Shown: positions 1-7,266 of the stretch, piece by piece
Layout of the letters: each line of letters opens with the position of its first letter
Position numbering within the stretch: the stretch's first letter is position 1
Assembly: GCA_026992075.1 (NCBI GenBank)
Contig: JALXAM010000075.1
Coordinates: 1-32,475 of the forward strand
Source of the DNA: Sedimenticola sp.
GTDB lineage: Bacteria; Pseudomonadota; Gammaproteobacteria; Chromatiales; Chromatiaceae
Direction of reading: 5' to 3'
Length of the DNA stretch: 32,475 bases
The notes under the pieces: model-generated
What the model saw: only the letters and a program-made list of their open reading frames with translations
What the model was told of the DNA's origin: nothing
The model's database searches: none
Position numbers and translations under genes: made by a program

Positions 1-2966
1 CCCCGCCTGGGGTGGGTGGGCCAGCGGCTCCCTTGCACCTTGCTGGGCAACACCCCGGATTCCGCCACCAGGTTCCCCACCACGCCGGCCGCCCCGTTCA
101 GGGTCAGCCCATAACGACAGATCAGCCTGTCCATCACGTGGATCATCCGCTCCTCCAGGGAACGTGCGATCCAGGGGTCCCCGGCCGCCGGATCCGGTTG
201 CGCCTGCTCGGGAACGCCGTTTCCCAGCTCGCTTCGCAGCCTTCGCCAGCTGGCGGGCCCGAGAACGCCGTCCACCCCGAGACCATGGGCCTGTTGCCAA
301 CGGGCCACGGCGCGGGCGAATTCAGGTTCGGATGGGGTGAAATCCCGAAACCCCAGCAACGGCAGGAACTGGTGCAACCGTTCCCTCCAGCCCAGGCGCA
401 CGCCGTACCTGCGGTTCAACCGGATGGCACGATCCATGTTGAAGCAGAACCTCGGCGCCGGATGGGAACGGAACCAGGCCGTTCGTGTCGATGCCCCATC
501 GCGGTTGAGCTCCACGTGAATATGGTCGTCATGCGGGTGGGGCCCGGTGTAGCGGGCGAAACGGGGGCGGCGGTGGCCGCTCCAGCGCACCCGGTCCCAG
601 ATCAGGTACTGGACCCCCAGCGTTTCCGCATTGCGTATCAGCCAGGCGGCGATGGGATCGCCGACCCGATGGTTCGCCGCCCTCCCCTGCATGGGTATCA
701 TGATGTCCAGCGCCCGGCCGGTACCGTGAATGGACAAGCGCCTGCGGTCGGCGGTGTTGCGCCGGCAGTTGTAGCCACCGATGGCGCGAATGCCCGGAAA
801 GTGCTGTAACAGATGGCAACGGAGCCGTCGTGCCCCGGGGGAAAGGACGCCGCTGCACTCGCGGCCGGTACCCGTCCACAGGGGCGCATCGTCGTAGCGC
901 ACCCGCTGCCGTTGTCCCGCGGCCAGCACCTGTGGCGGCACCACCCAGCCTTCGTCAGGACGTGCCGGCAAAGGAGCCTGTTCATCGACCTCTTCGTGGG
1001 GTGGCGGCCGCTCGGCATCGAAGGGCAGCGGCAACGCCTCCCCTGCTCTCACTGTTTCGTGGAGGCTCTCTTCTTCAGCCCAGATGGTGCCCTCTCCGCT
1101 GTCTTGGTGTCGGAGAGTCTGCTGCATTCTGTTGGACATGGTGATCTTCTCCATGGTTGCTTGCCGGGCTTCCGGTCCGGCCCGGGAGGTCCTGCGGGGC
1201 GGGTACCGGCGCAGCACCTCGGAAACCGCTGCGCGGGCGTCCAGCAGACCCGCCCCGTAACGCAACGAGAATGTCCGGGAAGCTCTGGCGGGTCTCCTCG
1301 CGGTGGCCCGCAGGATCGCGCGGATCTCGCCGCTGTCCGGGAGCCGGGGCAAAGCGGCCTGCATCATCAGCGCCGCCACTCCCGTGCAATGAGGCGCAGC
1401 CATGCTGGTACCGCTTTTCACTCCATACCGGTGAAGCGCTCTCAGGCCCAGCACATCGGGAGCGGAGGAACGGGCGGCCCGGATCCGGACGCCGGGAGCC
1501 GCCAGCACGGGGACCTGCCGCCCGTCGCGGGTGGGGCCGGCGCTGCTGAACGGAGCAATGGGACGTTCCGGCGCCGTGGCGTCGTAGGCTGCGCACGCCA
1601 GGGTCCGGCGCCCCGTGCAGATGGTGCCGATGGTGGTGAGGGGATCCGCCTGGCCAACGGAGAAACGGGACTGGCTGCTCGGGCGGGTGCGTTCGATCCA
1701 GGCATGGAAACGCCCCTTGCCTCTCACCGTCCCCAGTACCACCTGCCATCGTCCTGCACGCGCGCCGGGGTGCAGGAAGATGTCCACCTGGTTGTCGCCG
1801 TTGTTGGGGTCGCGCAGGCGATGGTAGACGGAGACGAGCAGCCTGCCCTGTTCCCGCACGATCGCGGAATCCCCTCCGGACACCCTGGCGACGCGCCGGC
1901 CCTCCGGGTCGATCAGCTCCACCCACAGGCGCTGTTCGCCCGGATACCAGATCTCCATCTCCGCCACGTCCCGCCGCATGGGCGGCACCACCCAGTACAG
2001 GTTTCGCCTCCCTCCCGGCCCCAGCATGCCCGAAGCGTGCATGCGCGACCGGTAGTAGTTTCCCGCACTCATGCAAATGACGGTGCCGGGCCTGTCGCGC
2101 AAAACCGCGTCCAGCGCCTGCTCCACGGGAGAGGTACCGTCCTTGGAATCACCGGTGCGCCCCAGGCTGAGATTGAACACCACCGGGCCGTCGCCCACCT
2201 TGCCGAGCACGTAGTCCACCGCTTCCAGCAGGCGCACCGAATCGCCAAGCGTGTCCCTCGGCGATGTGTCCCCGCCTTTCAGATGAACGAAGATAAGATC
2301 GGCACCAGGCGCCACCCCCGGCAGGGGACCACTCCCCGCGGCAATGGACGCCACGTGGGTGCCATGGGTGCCCTCGTTTCCGGCAGCCGCATCCGCGGGA
2401 TCGTAGTCCAGCGCGGCATAGGGATCAGCGGCCCGCAGGGCGGCCTCGATGCGCTCACGGGAAAACTCGCGGCCATAGCCATAGGGCTCGGGACTGGTGT
2501 CCCCTGCGCCGCCCCGCTGGTCCCACAACCAGCGGATACGGGAGCCGCCGGCAGCGGTGCGGAACGCACGGTGAACGAAGTCGAATCCCCAGTCGAGTAC
2601 TGCTACGGTCACACCCCTGCCGTCCAGCGGCGACTTCCCGCGAATGGGCAGCCGGGCAGGCGTGGCCCGGATGTCCTGCAATGACCGGGAGAGATCCCCC
2701 ACGTAGAGCGTGGACGCCTTCAGGCTCGCCACCAGGGGATGGCGTCGCAACGGCACGATGCTTCCGATCGGAACCCGGGCGGTGAGTATGGGCCCCAGCC
2801 TAGCCACTTCCCGTATGCCGGGAATCACCGCCCCGGGTCGGCGCAAACGGATCACCACGGGTATTTCCGGTCCCGCATCCCGATCCAGATGTTCACCGAG
2901 ATGATGGCCGCTGTGGCGGAGCAGCAGCTCTTTCAGCGCCGGATCGAATTGGGGTTCCATGGCCAT
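1..2966 (-). CDS. S8 subtilisin-like protease fused to M15-like peptidoglycan peptidase, PG-binding and phage-tail-lysozyme-like domains (C-terminus beyond window)
   Basis: One uninterrupted reading frame runs from ATG 2966 (or ATG 2960) to the left edge, at least 988 residues; an in-frame TGA at 2994-2996 fixes the start. No signal peptide is evident. Residues about 115-560 are a subtilase: Asp125 (VLDWGFD), His201 (GTHGTHVA), oxyanion Asn303 (SAGN) and Ser521 (SGTSMAAP). The SLGRTG...DGTSPVEQ stretch and the long insert before the serine recall CspA-like S8 proteases. Residues about 700-820 look like an M15/VanY-type zinc peptidase with H747-x6-D754 and HDDHIH (812-817). About 875-915 is a peptidoglycan-binding domain (FARAVARWQ...DGVLGP). 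From about 945 the frame resembles phage tail lysozyme (VVGNLVAESG, Glu969), cut by the edge. Met610 at 1139 has a GGAG upstream, so a separate shorter product is possible. Last gene of the minus-strand cassette. The family calls are motif-based. Confidence 0.85.
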   Translation of the reverse strand, partial: MAMEPQFDPALKELLLRHSGHHLGEHLDRDAGPEIPVVIRLRRPGAVIPGIREVARLGPILTARVPIGSIVPLRRHPLVASLKASTLYVGDLSRSLQDIRATPARLPIRGKSPLDGRGVTVAVLDWGFDFVHRAFRTAAGGSRIRWLWDQRGGAGDTSPEPYGYGREFSRERIEAALRAADPYAALDYDPADAAAGNEGTHGTHVASIAAGSGPLPGVAPGADLIFVHLKGGDTSPRDTLGDSVRLLEAVDYVLGKVGDGPVVFNLSLGRTGDSKDGTSPVEQALDAVLRDRPGTVICMSAGNYYRSRMHASGMLGPGGRRNLYWVVPPMRRDVAEMEIWYPGEQRLWVELIDPEGRRVARVSGGDSAIVREQGRLLVSVYHRLRDPNNGDNQVDIFLHPGARAGRWQVVLGTVRGKGRFHAWIERTRPSSQSRFSVGQADPLTTIGTICTGRRTLACAAYDATAPERPIAPFSSAGPTRDGRQVPVLAAPGVRIRAARSSAPDVLGLRALHRYGVKSGTSMAAPHCTGVAALMMQAALPRLPDSGEIRAILRATARRPARASRTFSLRYGAGLLDARAAVSEVLRRYPPRRTSRAGPEARQATMEKITMSNRMQQTLRHQDSGEGTIWAEEESLHETVRAGEALPLPFDAERPPPHEEVDEQAPLPARPDEGWVVPPQVLAAGQRQRVRYDDAPLWTGTGRECSGVLSPGARRLRCHLLQHFPGIRAIGGYNCRRNTADRRRLSIHGTGRALDIMIPMQGRAANHRVGDPIAAWLIRNAETLGVQYLIWDRVRWSGHRRPRFARYTGPHPHDDHIHVELNRDGASTRTAWFRSHPAPRFCFNMDRAIRLNRRYGVRLGWRERLHQFLPLLGFRDFTPSEPEFARAVARWQQAHGLGVDGVLGPASWRRLRSELGNGVPEQAQPDPAAGDPWIARSLEERMIHVMDRLICRYGLTLNGAAGVVGNLVAESGVLPSKVQGSRWPTHPRR

Positions 2967-3072
2967 GAAAGGTCGGGAGGAGGCTTTTCCGGGTCACATC
3001 GGTGGGCAAGAGGGTTCATTGCCCGGCTTCCATCAGGAGCCTGGCCGTGCCGCGCGGTACGCCGGCCCGGCC

Positions 3073-3465
3073 TCAAGCCGTTCCCCTGCCGGCCTTTGTC
3101 TTGCCCACATTCGTTCCGGCCTGATCAGGCGACATCCTGGCGTACATCGCCTCCGCCGCCCGCTGCAAGCCCAGCCGCTGAATCGTCGGCAGTTTCCTGA
3201 GGTCCTCGTCGGCCAGCTGGCCATCATTTTTTGTCATCGCCTCGATCATTTCGGGCACCTCGTTCAACAGCGATACCGCGCTGTTGCGCTCCCGGTTCCG
3301 GCAATGTTGGAGCACCTGTTTTCCGAGCAAAGCACCGAGCATCGGCCTCCAGTTCTCCTCCACGTCCAGCATGGAAGGGATCATGAGTTTCATCAGTTCA
3401 TCTCGGTGACCGCGCGGAGAATTCATCGTCACAAACAGCGGCGGCATCAGTTTTTCAATCTTCAT
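3073..3465 (-). CDS. 130-aa helical protein of unknown function
   Basis: I do not recognise this family. The 130-residue product is predicted mostly helical, with a Met/Leu-rich first half (EKLMPPLFV, LMKLMIPSML) and a charged C-terminus rich in Lys, Arg and Gly. There is no signal peptide and no clear membrane segment. The ATG at 3465 is preceded by GAGGAG at a normal distance and lies 18 bases after the stop of the Asp-rich protein gene, so the two are very likely co-transcribed. The large protease/peptidoglycan hydrolase fusion follows after 106 bases. A role as a structural or adaptor component of the cassette is possible, but nothing in the sequence shows it. Confidence 0.7.
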   Translation of the reverse strand: MKIEKLMPPLFVTMNSPRGHRDELMKLMIPSMLDVEENWRPMLGALLGKQVLQHCRNRERNSAVSLLNEVPEMIEAMTKNDGQLADEDLRKLPTIQRLGLQRAAEAMYARMSPDQAGTNVGKTKAGRGTA

Positions 3466-3483
3466 GTCCGGTCTCCTCTGGCA

Positions 3484-4290
3484 TCAGTTCCTGCCCATCA
3501 TCATGGCCATCATCATCAGCGCGGTATTGTCGTCGCTGCCCTCGCCCATCATCAGCGGCAACAACATGAACAGCGTGGAATCGTTCGATCCTTTGATATT
3601 GTCCGGCGGCTCGCCGGCTTTCGGATGGGTGTGATCGGCGAGCTTGTCTTCCAGCCCCTGCACCTGCATCAGGTTCATGATCAGGTTGAGCGAGGAGGAG
3701 GATTTCTGCTCCTTCCTGAGTCTGGCCAGGTCCGCATCATGCTTCTTGCGCAGCCTGACGAGGTTCCTGCGATTGCCGTTGGCCAGCGCCAGGGCGCGCA
3801 CCGCCTTCTTGTCGGTTCGCGACAGGTCACGCTGGGTCCGGTTGATGCGGGCGTTCAAACGGTTGTCCCGTGCGGTGAGGCGTGCCATGTCGCGCTTGTA
3901 GAGGCTCATGGGAACCACCGAGCGGGGCAGGCGAACACGCACCGTGCCGCGCCTCGTGCGCAAAACGGCGCCGCGCACCCCCCGGCCGGCGCCCGGGATG
4001 GTTCTAAAACGACGGTAGCGGCGCGGCCTGTGCGGCCGGATCAGCCTCGCTATTCCGCGTGCCGCCAGGAAAGGCAGCAGAAACTCGGCATCTTCGTCGT
4101 ATTCGGACTCGTCGTCATCGTCGTCATCGTCATATTCCGACAACGCCATGGCCTCCTCGTCCTCGTCGTCATCATCGTCGTCGTACTCGGCCAAGGCTTC
4201 GATCTGCTCATCATCGTCGTCCGACAGATCCTCCGAAAAACCTTCGAAGTCTTCCAGGACATCCTCTCTTTCAAAATCTTCTGCTCGCAT
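3484..4290 (-). CDS. 268-aa protein: Asp/Glu-run N-terminus, Arg-rich core, Met-rich tail; unknown function
   Basis: Residues 1-68 are extremely acidic with several runs of 4-7 Asp, broken by short AEYDD / SEYDD units that look like an internal repeat. A short hydrophobic stretch (LLPFLAARG) follows, then an Arg-rich segment (RPHRPRRYRRF) to about residue 120. A basic, probably coiled-coil region covers about 130-205 (RDNRLNARINRTQRDL), and the last 40 residues are rich in Met (ALMMMAMMMGRN). The start at 4290 has AGGAG eight bases upstream and follows the previous stop by 15 bases. The order acidic, hydrophobic, Arg-rich is shared with the 208-aa protein two genes upstream, so the two may be distantly related or work together. 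No known domain recognised. Confidence 0.75.
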   Translation of the reverse strand: MRAEDFEREDVLEDFEGFSEDLSDDDDEQIEALAEYDDDDDDEDEEAMALSEYDDDDDDDESEYDEDAEFLLPFLAARGIARLIRPHRPRRYRRFRTIPGAGRGVRGAVLRTRRGTVRVRLPRSVVPMSLYKRDMARLTARDNRLNARINRTQRDLSRTDKKAVRALALANGNRRNLVRLRKKHDADLARLRKEQKSSSSLNLIMNLMQVQGLEDKLADHTHPKAGEPPDNIKGSNDSTLFMLLPLMMGEGSDDNTALMMMAMMMGRN

Positions 4291-4305
4291 GGTCTTAACT
4301 CCTGG

Positions 4306-4719
4306 TCAATTGGATGATTCCGGTGCCCTGCCGGCACCTGTGAGCTGCTCCCCGGGCACCAGGCGGTACCCCAGGCGTTCGAGTGCCGGCTGCATCCAGG
4401 CAGCCAGCTCCGTGGCAGGCTGGCGGCTGCCCGGCGCCCCACCGCCATGGCACAACGGGCAGTCGTCGTCCTGGCCGAAACAACGGGGACAAGCCCCCAT
4501 CAACCGGGCCAGCCCCTCGACGAACCGGTTGGCCGCGAGCAACCGCCGACGCAAAAGGCGGTTCTTCCTGCGCAGTCTCCCGATGCTCCGCTCCAACGGC
4601 TGGTCAGGATTGTCGGGAGCCTGCTGCTCCAGCCTGTTCTGTAACAGTTGCAGAAGCAGCTGGTTGAGATCCGGTCCTGTACCGTTATGGGTCAACAGCT
4701 GTGCAATCATGGGGTCCAT
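4306..4719 (-). CDS. 137-aa protein with a DnaJ-like zinc knuckle; unknown function
   Basis: The N-terminal half is a Leu/Gln-rich helix (NQLLLQLLQNRLEQQ) followed by a very basic helix (RLRRKNRLLRRRLL). The centre carries CPRC-x6-CPLC followed by HGGG, four cysteines spaced like a small treble-clef or DnaJ-type zinc site. The C-terminus (LAAWMQPALERLGY) is helical. ATG 4719 has GGGAG nine bases upstream and overlaps the end of the preceding gene by 13 bases, which indicates translational coupling. The basic helix and zinc site suggest a protein or nucleic-acid binding adaptor; this is an inference. The next gene starts 15 bases downstream. Confidence 0.75.
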   Translation of the reverse strand: MDPMIAQLLTHNGTGPDLNQLLLQLLQNRLEQQAPDNPDQPLERSIGRLRRKNRLLRRRLLAANRFVEGLARLMGACPRCFGQDDDCPLCHGGGAPGSRQPATELAAWMQPALERLGYRLVPGEQLTGAGRAPESSN

Positions 4720-5333
4720 GGCATTTCACTCCCGTACTCAGCTTCGTTTTCGAAACCCCAGTCCTCTTCGTATCCTTCGTATCCTTCGTCATGCTCCTCG
4801 TCGTATTCCTCCCCCCTGCGCGATGGGCCGCCACCTCCGCCTTGCGCATTGCCGAGCCTGGCCAGCAATGGCGCCAGGCTGCTCAGCGCAGCGGCAAGAT
4901 TCTGAAAGGTGGCCGCATCCATCTGCCCGGAAGGCGACGGGCATCCGGGCGCGCCCGCCGGAGGAACCCTTCGGCTGGGCGGTCTCGCGCGGCCTGGCGG
5001 CCTCCGTCTACTGCCGTGGCCCCGCCTGCCGCGGCCCCGGGCGAGGCCCCTCACGGCCTGGATCACGGCAGGCGCCGCCCTGAGCAGGTAAGGAAGGGCG
5101 GTGACGGCTGCGCTGGCAAGCGCGCCCCATACCTCCTGGTCATTGGGCGCCGCCTCTTCGAGATCGAGCCCGGTCAGCCTCCTGAGGTTCTCCGCCAGCT
5201 CGGGATTCGACTGGATTTGAAAAATCACTTCCGGCATGACCTCGGCCAGTTCTTCGCTTTCGAACACCGGTGGAAAATCCTCCTCCAGCGCATCGAACAG
5301 TGCTTCTTCTTCCCAGTTAGTCATTTCATTCAT
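4707..5333 (-). CDS. 208-aa acidic / hydrophobic / Arg-rich protein; unknown function
   Basis: ATG 5333 (MNEMTNWEEE) is chosen because it has GGAG upstream and overlaps the previous stop by eight bases; a longer in-frame extension to 5456 would lie wholly inside the upstream gene. Residues 1-66 are acidic and helical. Residues about 68-98 form a hydrophobic helix (ALASAAVTALPYLL) that could insert in a membrane or pack in an assembly. About 98-125 is Arg/Gly/Pro-rich (RGRGRRG), and about 138-162 is a second Ala/Leu helix. The tail is rich in Glu, Gly and Tyr (EGYEGYEEDWGF). No known family recognised. The layout resembles the 268-aa protein downstream, suggesting related roles in the same complex. 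Confidence 0.75.
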   Translation of the reverse strand: MNEMTNWEEEALFDALEEDFPPVFESEELAEVMPEVIFQIQSNPELAENLRRLTGLDLEEAAPNDQEVWGALASAAVTALPYLLRAAPAVIQAVRGLARGRGRRGHGSRRRPPGRARPPSRRVPPAGAPGCPSPSGQMDAATFQNLAAALSSLAPLLARLGNAQGGGGGPSRRGEEYDEEHDEGYEGYEEDWGFENEAEYGSEMPWTP

Positions 5334-5598
5334 GGTTTTTCGCTCCAGTGGGCGTTCGCCTGGTGGCGGATGTTCCCGCCGCCATGTACAGGGAGGTGCC
5401 ATCCGCGTTGCGATGGCGCTCCAACAGGCCTTCCGCCACCAAAATTTCCAATGCATCCACCAACCGTCGCTTCCCGTATCGGGGAAGAGGATCCCTCAGC
5501 CACCATTGGCCGATGCCGGCCACCGTGTCTGCGCAGGATGGATGGTGTTCCACATGGCGGCGCAGCTGTTCCAACAGACGGGAGAGTTCCGGATCCAT
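5326..5598 (-). CDS. 90-aa winged-helix-like protein, first gene of the cassette
   Basis: The 90-residue product contains HPSCADTVAGIGQWWL and later KRRLVDALEILVAEGLLERH, ending in a short beta-like DGTSLYMA. This is the helix / recognition helix / wing pattern of a small winged-helix domain that separates a variable tail. It could be a regulator of the cassette or a structural component; the sequence does not decide. ATG 5598 has GGGG upstream. Its stop overlaps the start of the 208-aa gene (ATGAATGA), so expression of the two is coupled. A sigma-54-like promoter lies about 30 bases upstream. Confidence 0.7.
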   Translation of the reverse strand: MDPELSRLLEQLRRHVEHHPSCADTVAGIGQWWLRDPLPRYGKRRLVDALEILVAEGLLERHRNADGTSLYMAAGTSATRRTPTGAKNHE

Positions 5599-5979
5599 AT
5601 GCACCCCATGCCCCTGCCAAACAGGGGGCATTTTTTGTGCCAAACCGAAGTCCCTTGATTTTTCGCCGGTTTTTCTTGCGGGACCTGTGGCGACCGGGCT
5701 GATTCCACCCACCCGAGCCACGGCCGGGGAAACATAAATCTCTTTGGAAACCGTATCTTGGATATTCCGAAGTGGGGTGGGGCGGACAGGCCCGGGGTGC
5801 CACAGAACAGACCCGCTTTCCCCGGAGCAGCCCTTTTCCATCCCCTGCCGGTCGGACAGGCACTGTCGCGCCTGCTGCCGGAATTCAATTACGGGGTTTG
5901 CGGTTATAGGGATTTCCCTGAGGGGCTCCGCCGGACTACAATAGGCGGCCCGACCCCTCCTCCCCCCTATTCCCTTGGC
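5599..5979. other. Divergent intergenic region between the cassette and folE2
   Basis: No convincing gene is seen in these 381 bases. The left end holds the sigma-54-like site for the minus-strand cassette. Towards folE2 a TACAAT at 5937-5942 could serve as a -10 element, but no good -35 lies at the right distance. There is no strong Shine-Dalgarno in front of the folE2 ATG. Confidence 0.5.
5627..5642 (-). promoter_or_regulatory. Candidate sigma-54 promoter of the cassette
   Basis: On the minus strand the sequence reads TGGCAC-AAAAA-ATGCC. The -24 element TGGCAC is perfect and the -12 element has GC at the right spacing, with one mismatch to TTGC. It is about 28 bases upstream of the ATG at 5598, so the leader would be very short. 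The site is also partly self-complementary (GGCA...TGCC), so chance or a hairpin remains possible. Confidence 0.4.
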
Positions 5980-6777
5980 ATGACCAGTCACTGCAGCACC
6001 GAAATCGAGGACGTCCAGGGCAGCCCCGACACCCGGGAGATCGCCATCGACCGTGTTGGGATCAAGGACATCCGCCACCCGGTGCGCGTGCGCGACCGCA
6101 GCGAAGGCGAACAACACACCATCGCCACCTTCAACATGTACGTGTTCCTGCCGCACAACTTCAAGGGCACGCACATGTCCCGCTTCGTCGAGATCCTCAA
6201 CAACCACGAGCGGGAGATCTCGGTGAACTCTTTCAAGGAAATGCTGGTGGAGATGGTGGAGCGGCTGGAGTCGGAGGCCGGCCACATCGAGATGACCTTT
6301 CCCTTCTTCGTGGAGAAGACCGCGCCCGTCTCCGGGGTGAAGAGCCTGCTGGACTACGAGGTGACGCTCATTGGCGAATACAAGAATGGGGAGCCGCACC
6401 TGACCACCCGGGTAGTGGTGCCGGTGACCAGCCTGTGCCCCTGTTCCAAGTCCATCTCGGACCGGGGCGCCCACAACCAGCGTTCCCATGTCACCGTCAC
6501 TGTGAGCAGCGACGACTTCGTCTGGATCGAGGATCTCATCGACCTGGTGGAGAGCGAGGCCTCCAGCCAGCTCTATGGCCTGCTCAAGCGGCCGGACGAG
6601 AAGTACGTCACCGAGCACGCCTACGACAACCCCAAGTTCGTGGAGGACATGGTGCGAGACGTGGCGGCACGGCTAAACGAGGATTCACGCATCCGCGCCT
6701 ACACGGTGGAAGCGGAGAACTTCGAGTCCATCCACAACCACTCGGCCTACGCCCTCATCGAGCGCGTGAAGACCTGA
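5980..6777 (+). CDS. folE2: GTP cyclohydrolase FolE2 (GTP cyclohydrolase I, type IB)
   Basis: The enzyme converts GTP to 7,8-dihydroneopterin triphosphate, the first step of folate and of queuosine (preQ0) synthesis, without needing zinc. The 265-residue protein has the family's normal length and landmarks: [21 protein letters not shown] with the conserved cysteines at about 153 and 155, GAHNQRSHV, and a C-terminal [16 protein letters not shown] 5980 matches the usual N-terminus; longer in-frame extensions run through the promoter region and are not family-like. Its stop directly abuts the stop of the convergent Nudix gene. QueF, a later queuosine step, is encoded at 29004. Confidence 0.95.
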   Translation: MTSHCSTEIEDVQGSPDTREIAIDRVGIKDIRHPVRVRDRSEGEQHTIATFNMYVFLPHNFKGTHMSRFVEILNNHEREISVNSFKEMLVEMVERLESEAGHIEMTFPFFVEKTAPVSGVKSLLDYEVTLIGEYKNGEPHLTTRVVVPVTSLCPCSKSISDRGAHNQRSHVTVTVSSDDFVWIEDLIDLVESEASSQLYGLLKRPDEKYVTEHAYDNPKFVEDMVRDVAARLNEDSRIRAYTVEAENFESIHNHSAYALIERVKT

Positions 6778-7200
6778 TCAGGAACGGCAGCCGGCGGTGC
6801 GCGCCGCCCAGTGCAGGATGCGCCGCACCCGCTCCCCCAGCAGCCGCTCCGCCTCCTCGTAACCGACCCAGCGGTATTCATCGTGCTCCGGGCGACCCAG
6901 CTCGGGCGAGACCGGCAGCTCCACCTCGGCCTGGCGGGTGAGTCCCAGATAGTAGCGGGCCACCTTGCGCCTGCGGCCGCTGCCATAGGGCTCGGTCTCC
7001 ATGAAGACTTCGCCCCAGGGAAACTCCAGCTCGGTGATGCCGGTCTCTTCCGCCACCTCCCGGCGGGCGGCATCGAAAGGATCCTCGCCGGGATCCACCT
7101 CCCCTTTGGGAAAATCCCAATAGCGATAGACCCGCAGCAGCAGAAAACGACACCCATCCCCTTCCCTGCGTATGATGACCACTCCGGCCGAGAGAACCAT
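6778..7200 (-). CDS. Nudix hydrolase (Ap4A hydrolase-like)
   Basis: The 140-residue product has a complete Nudix box at residues 33-55, GX5EX7REVAEETGI, with the metal-binding glutamates Glu51 and Glu52 present. The preceding YRYWDFPKGEVDPGE and the overall length fit the bis(5'-nucleosyl)-tetraphosphatase / MutT-like group that cleaves nucleoside diphosphate-linked compounds; the exact substrate cannot be told from sequence. ATG 7200 is preceded by GGAGG. The gene converges on folE2 with no base between the two stop codons, and is divergent from the HAD gene at 7267. Confidence 0.9.
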   Translation of the reverse strand: MVLSAGVVIIRREGDGCRFLLLRVYRYWDFPKGEVDPGEDPFDAARREVAEETGITELEFPWGEVFMETEPYGSGRRRKVARYYLGLTRQAEVELPVSPELGRPEHDEYRWVGYEEAERLLGERVRRILHWAARTAGCRS

Positions 7201-7266
7201 GACCCCTCCGGGAATCGACCCCTAATGCCTTGAATGATAACTCCAGGCACCCCAATATCATTGCCC

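Noticed and set aside
1-230. Prophage suggested by the phage-tail-lysozyme-like segment
   Set aside because: No capsid, tail, terminase, integrase or attachment site is visible; the domain is part of a larger protease fusion.
4100-4260. Microsatellite-like run of GTC/GTCATC triplets
   Set aside because: It is the coding sequence of the Asp runs in the 268-aa protein, in frame and inside a well-supported gene.
12-4317. Long plus-strand reading frames (12-809, 813-2684, 2959-4317)
   Set aside because: They are mirror frames opposite the protease-hydrolase fusion and the small cassette genes. They contain no recognisable domains, while the minus strand shows intact catalytic motifs and ribosome sites.
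5330-6618. Long minus-strand frames overlapping folE2
   Set aside because: Only the last 90 codons (5598-5326) look like a real gene; the rest is antisense to folE2 and the promoter region.
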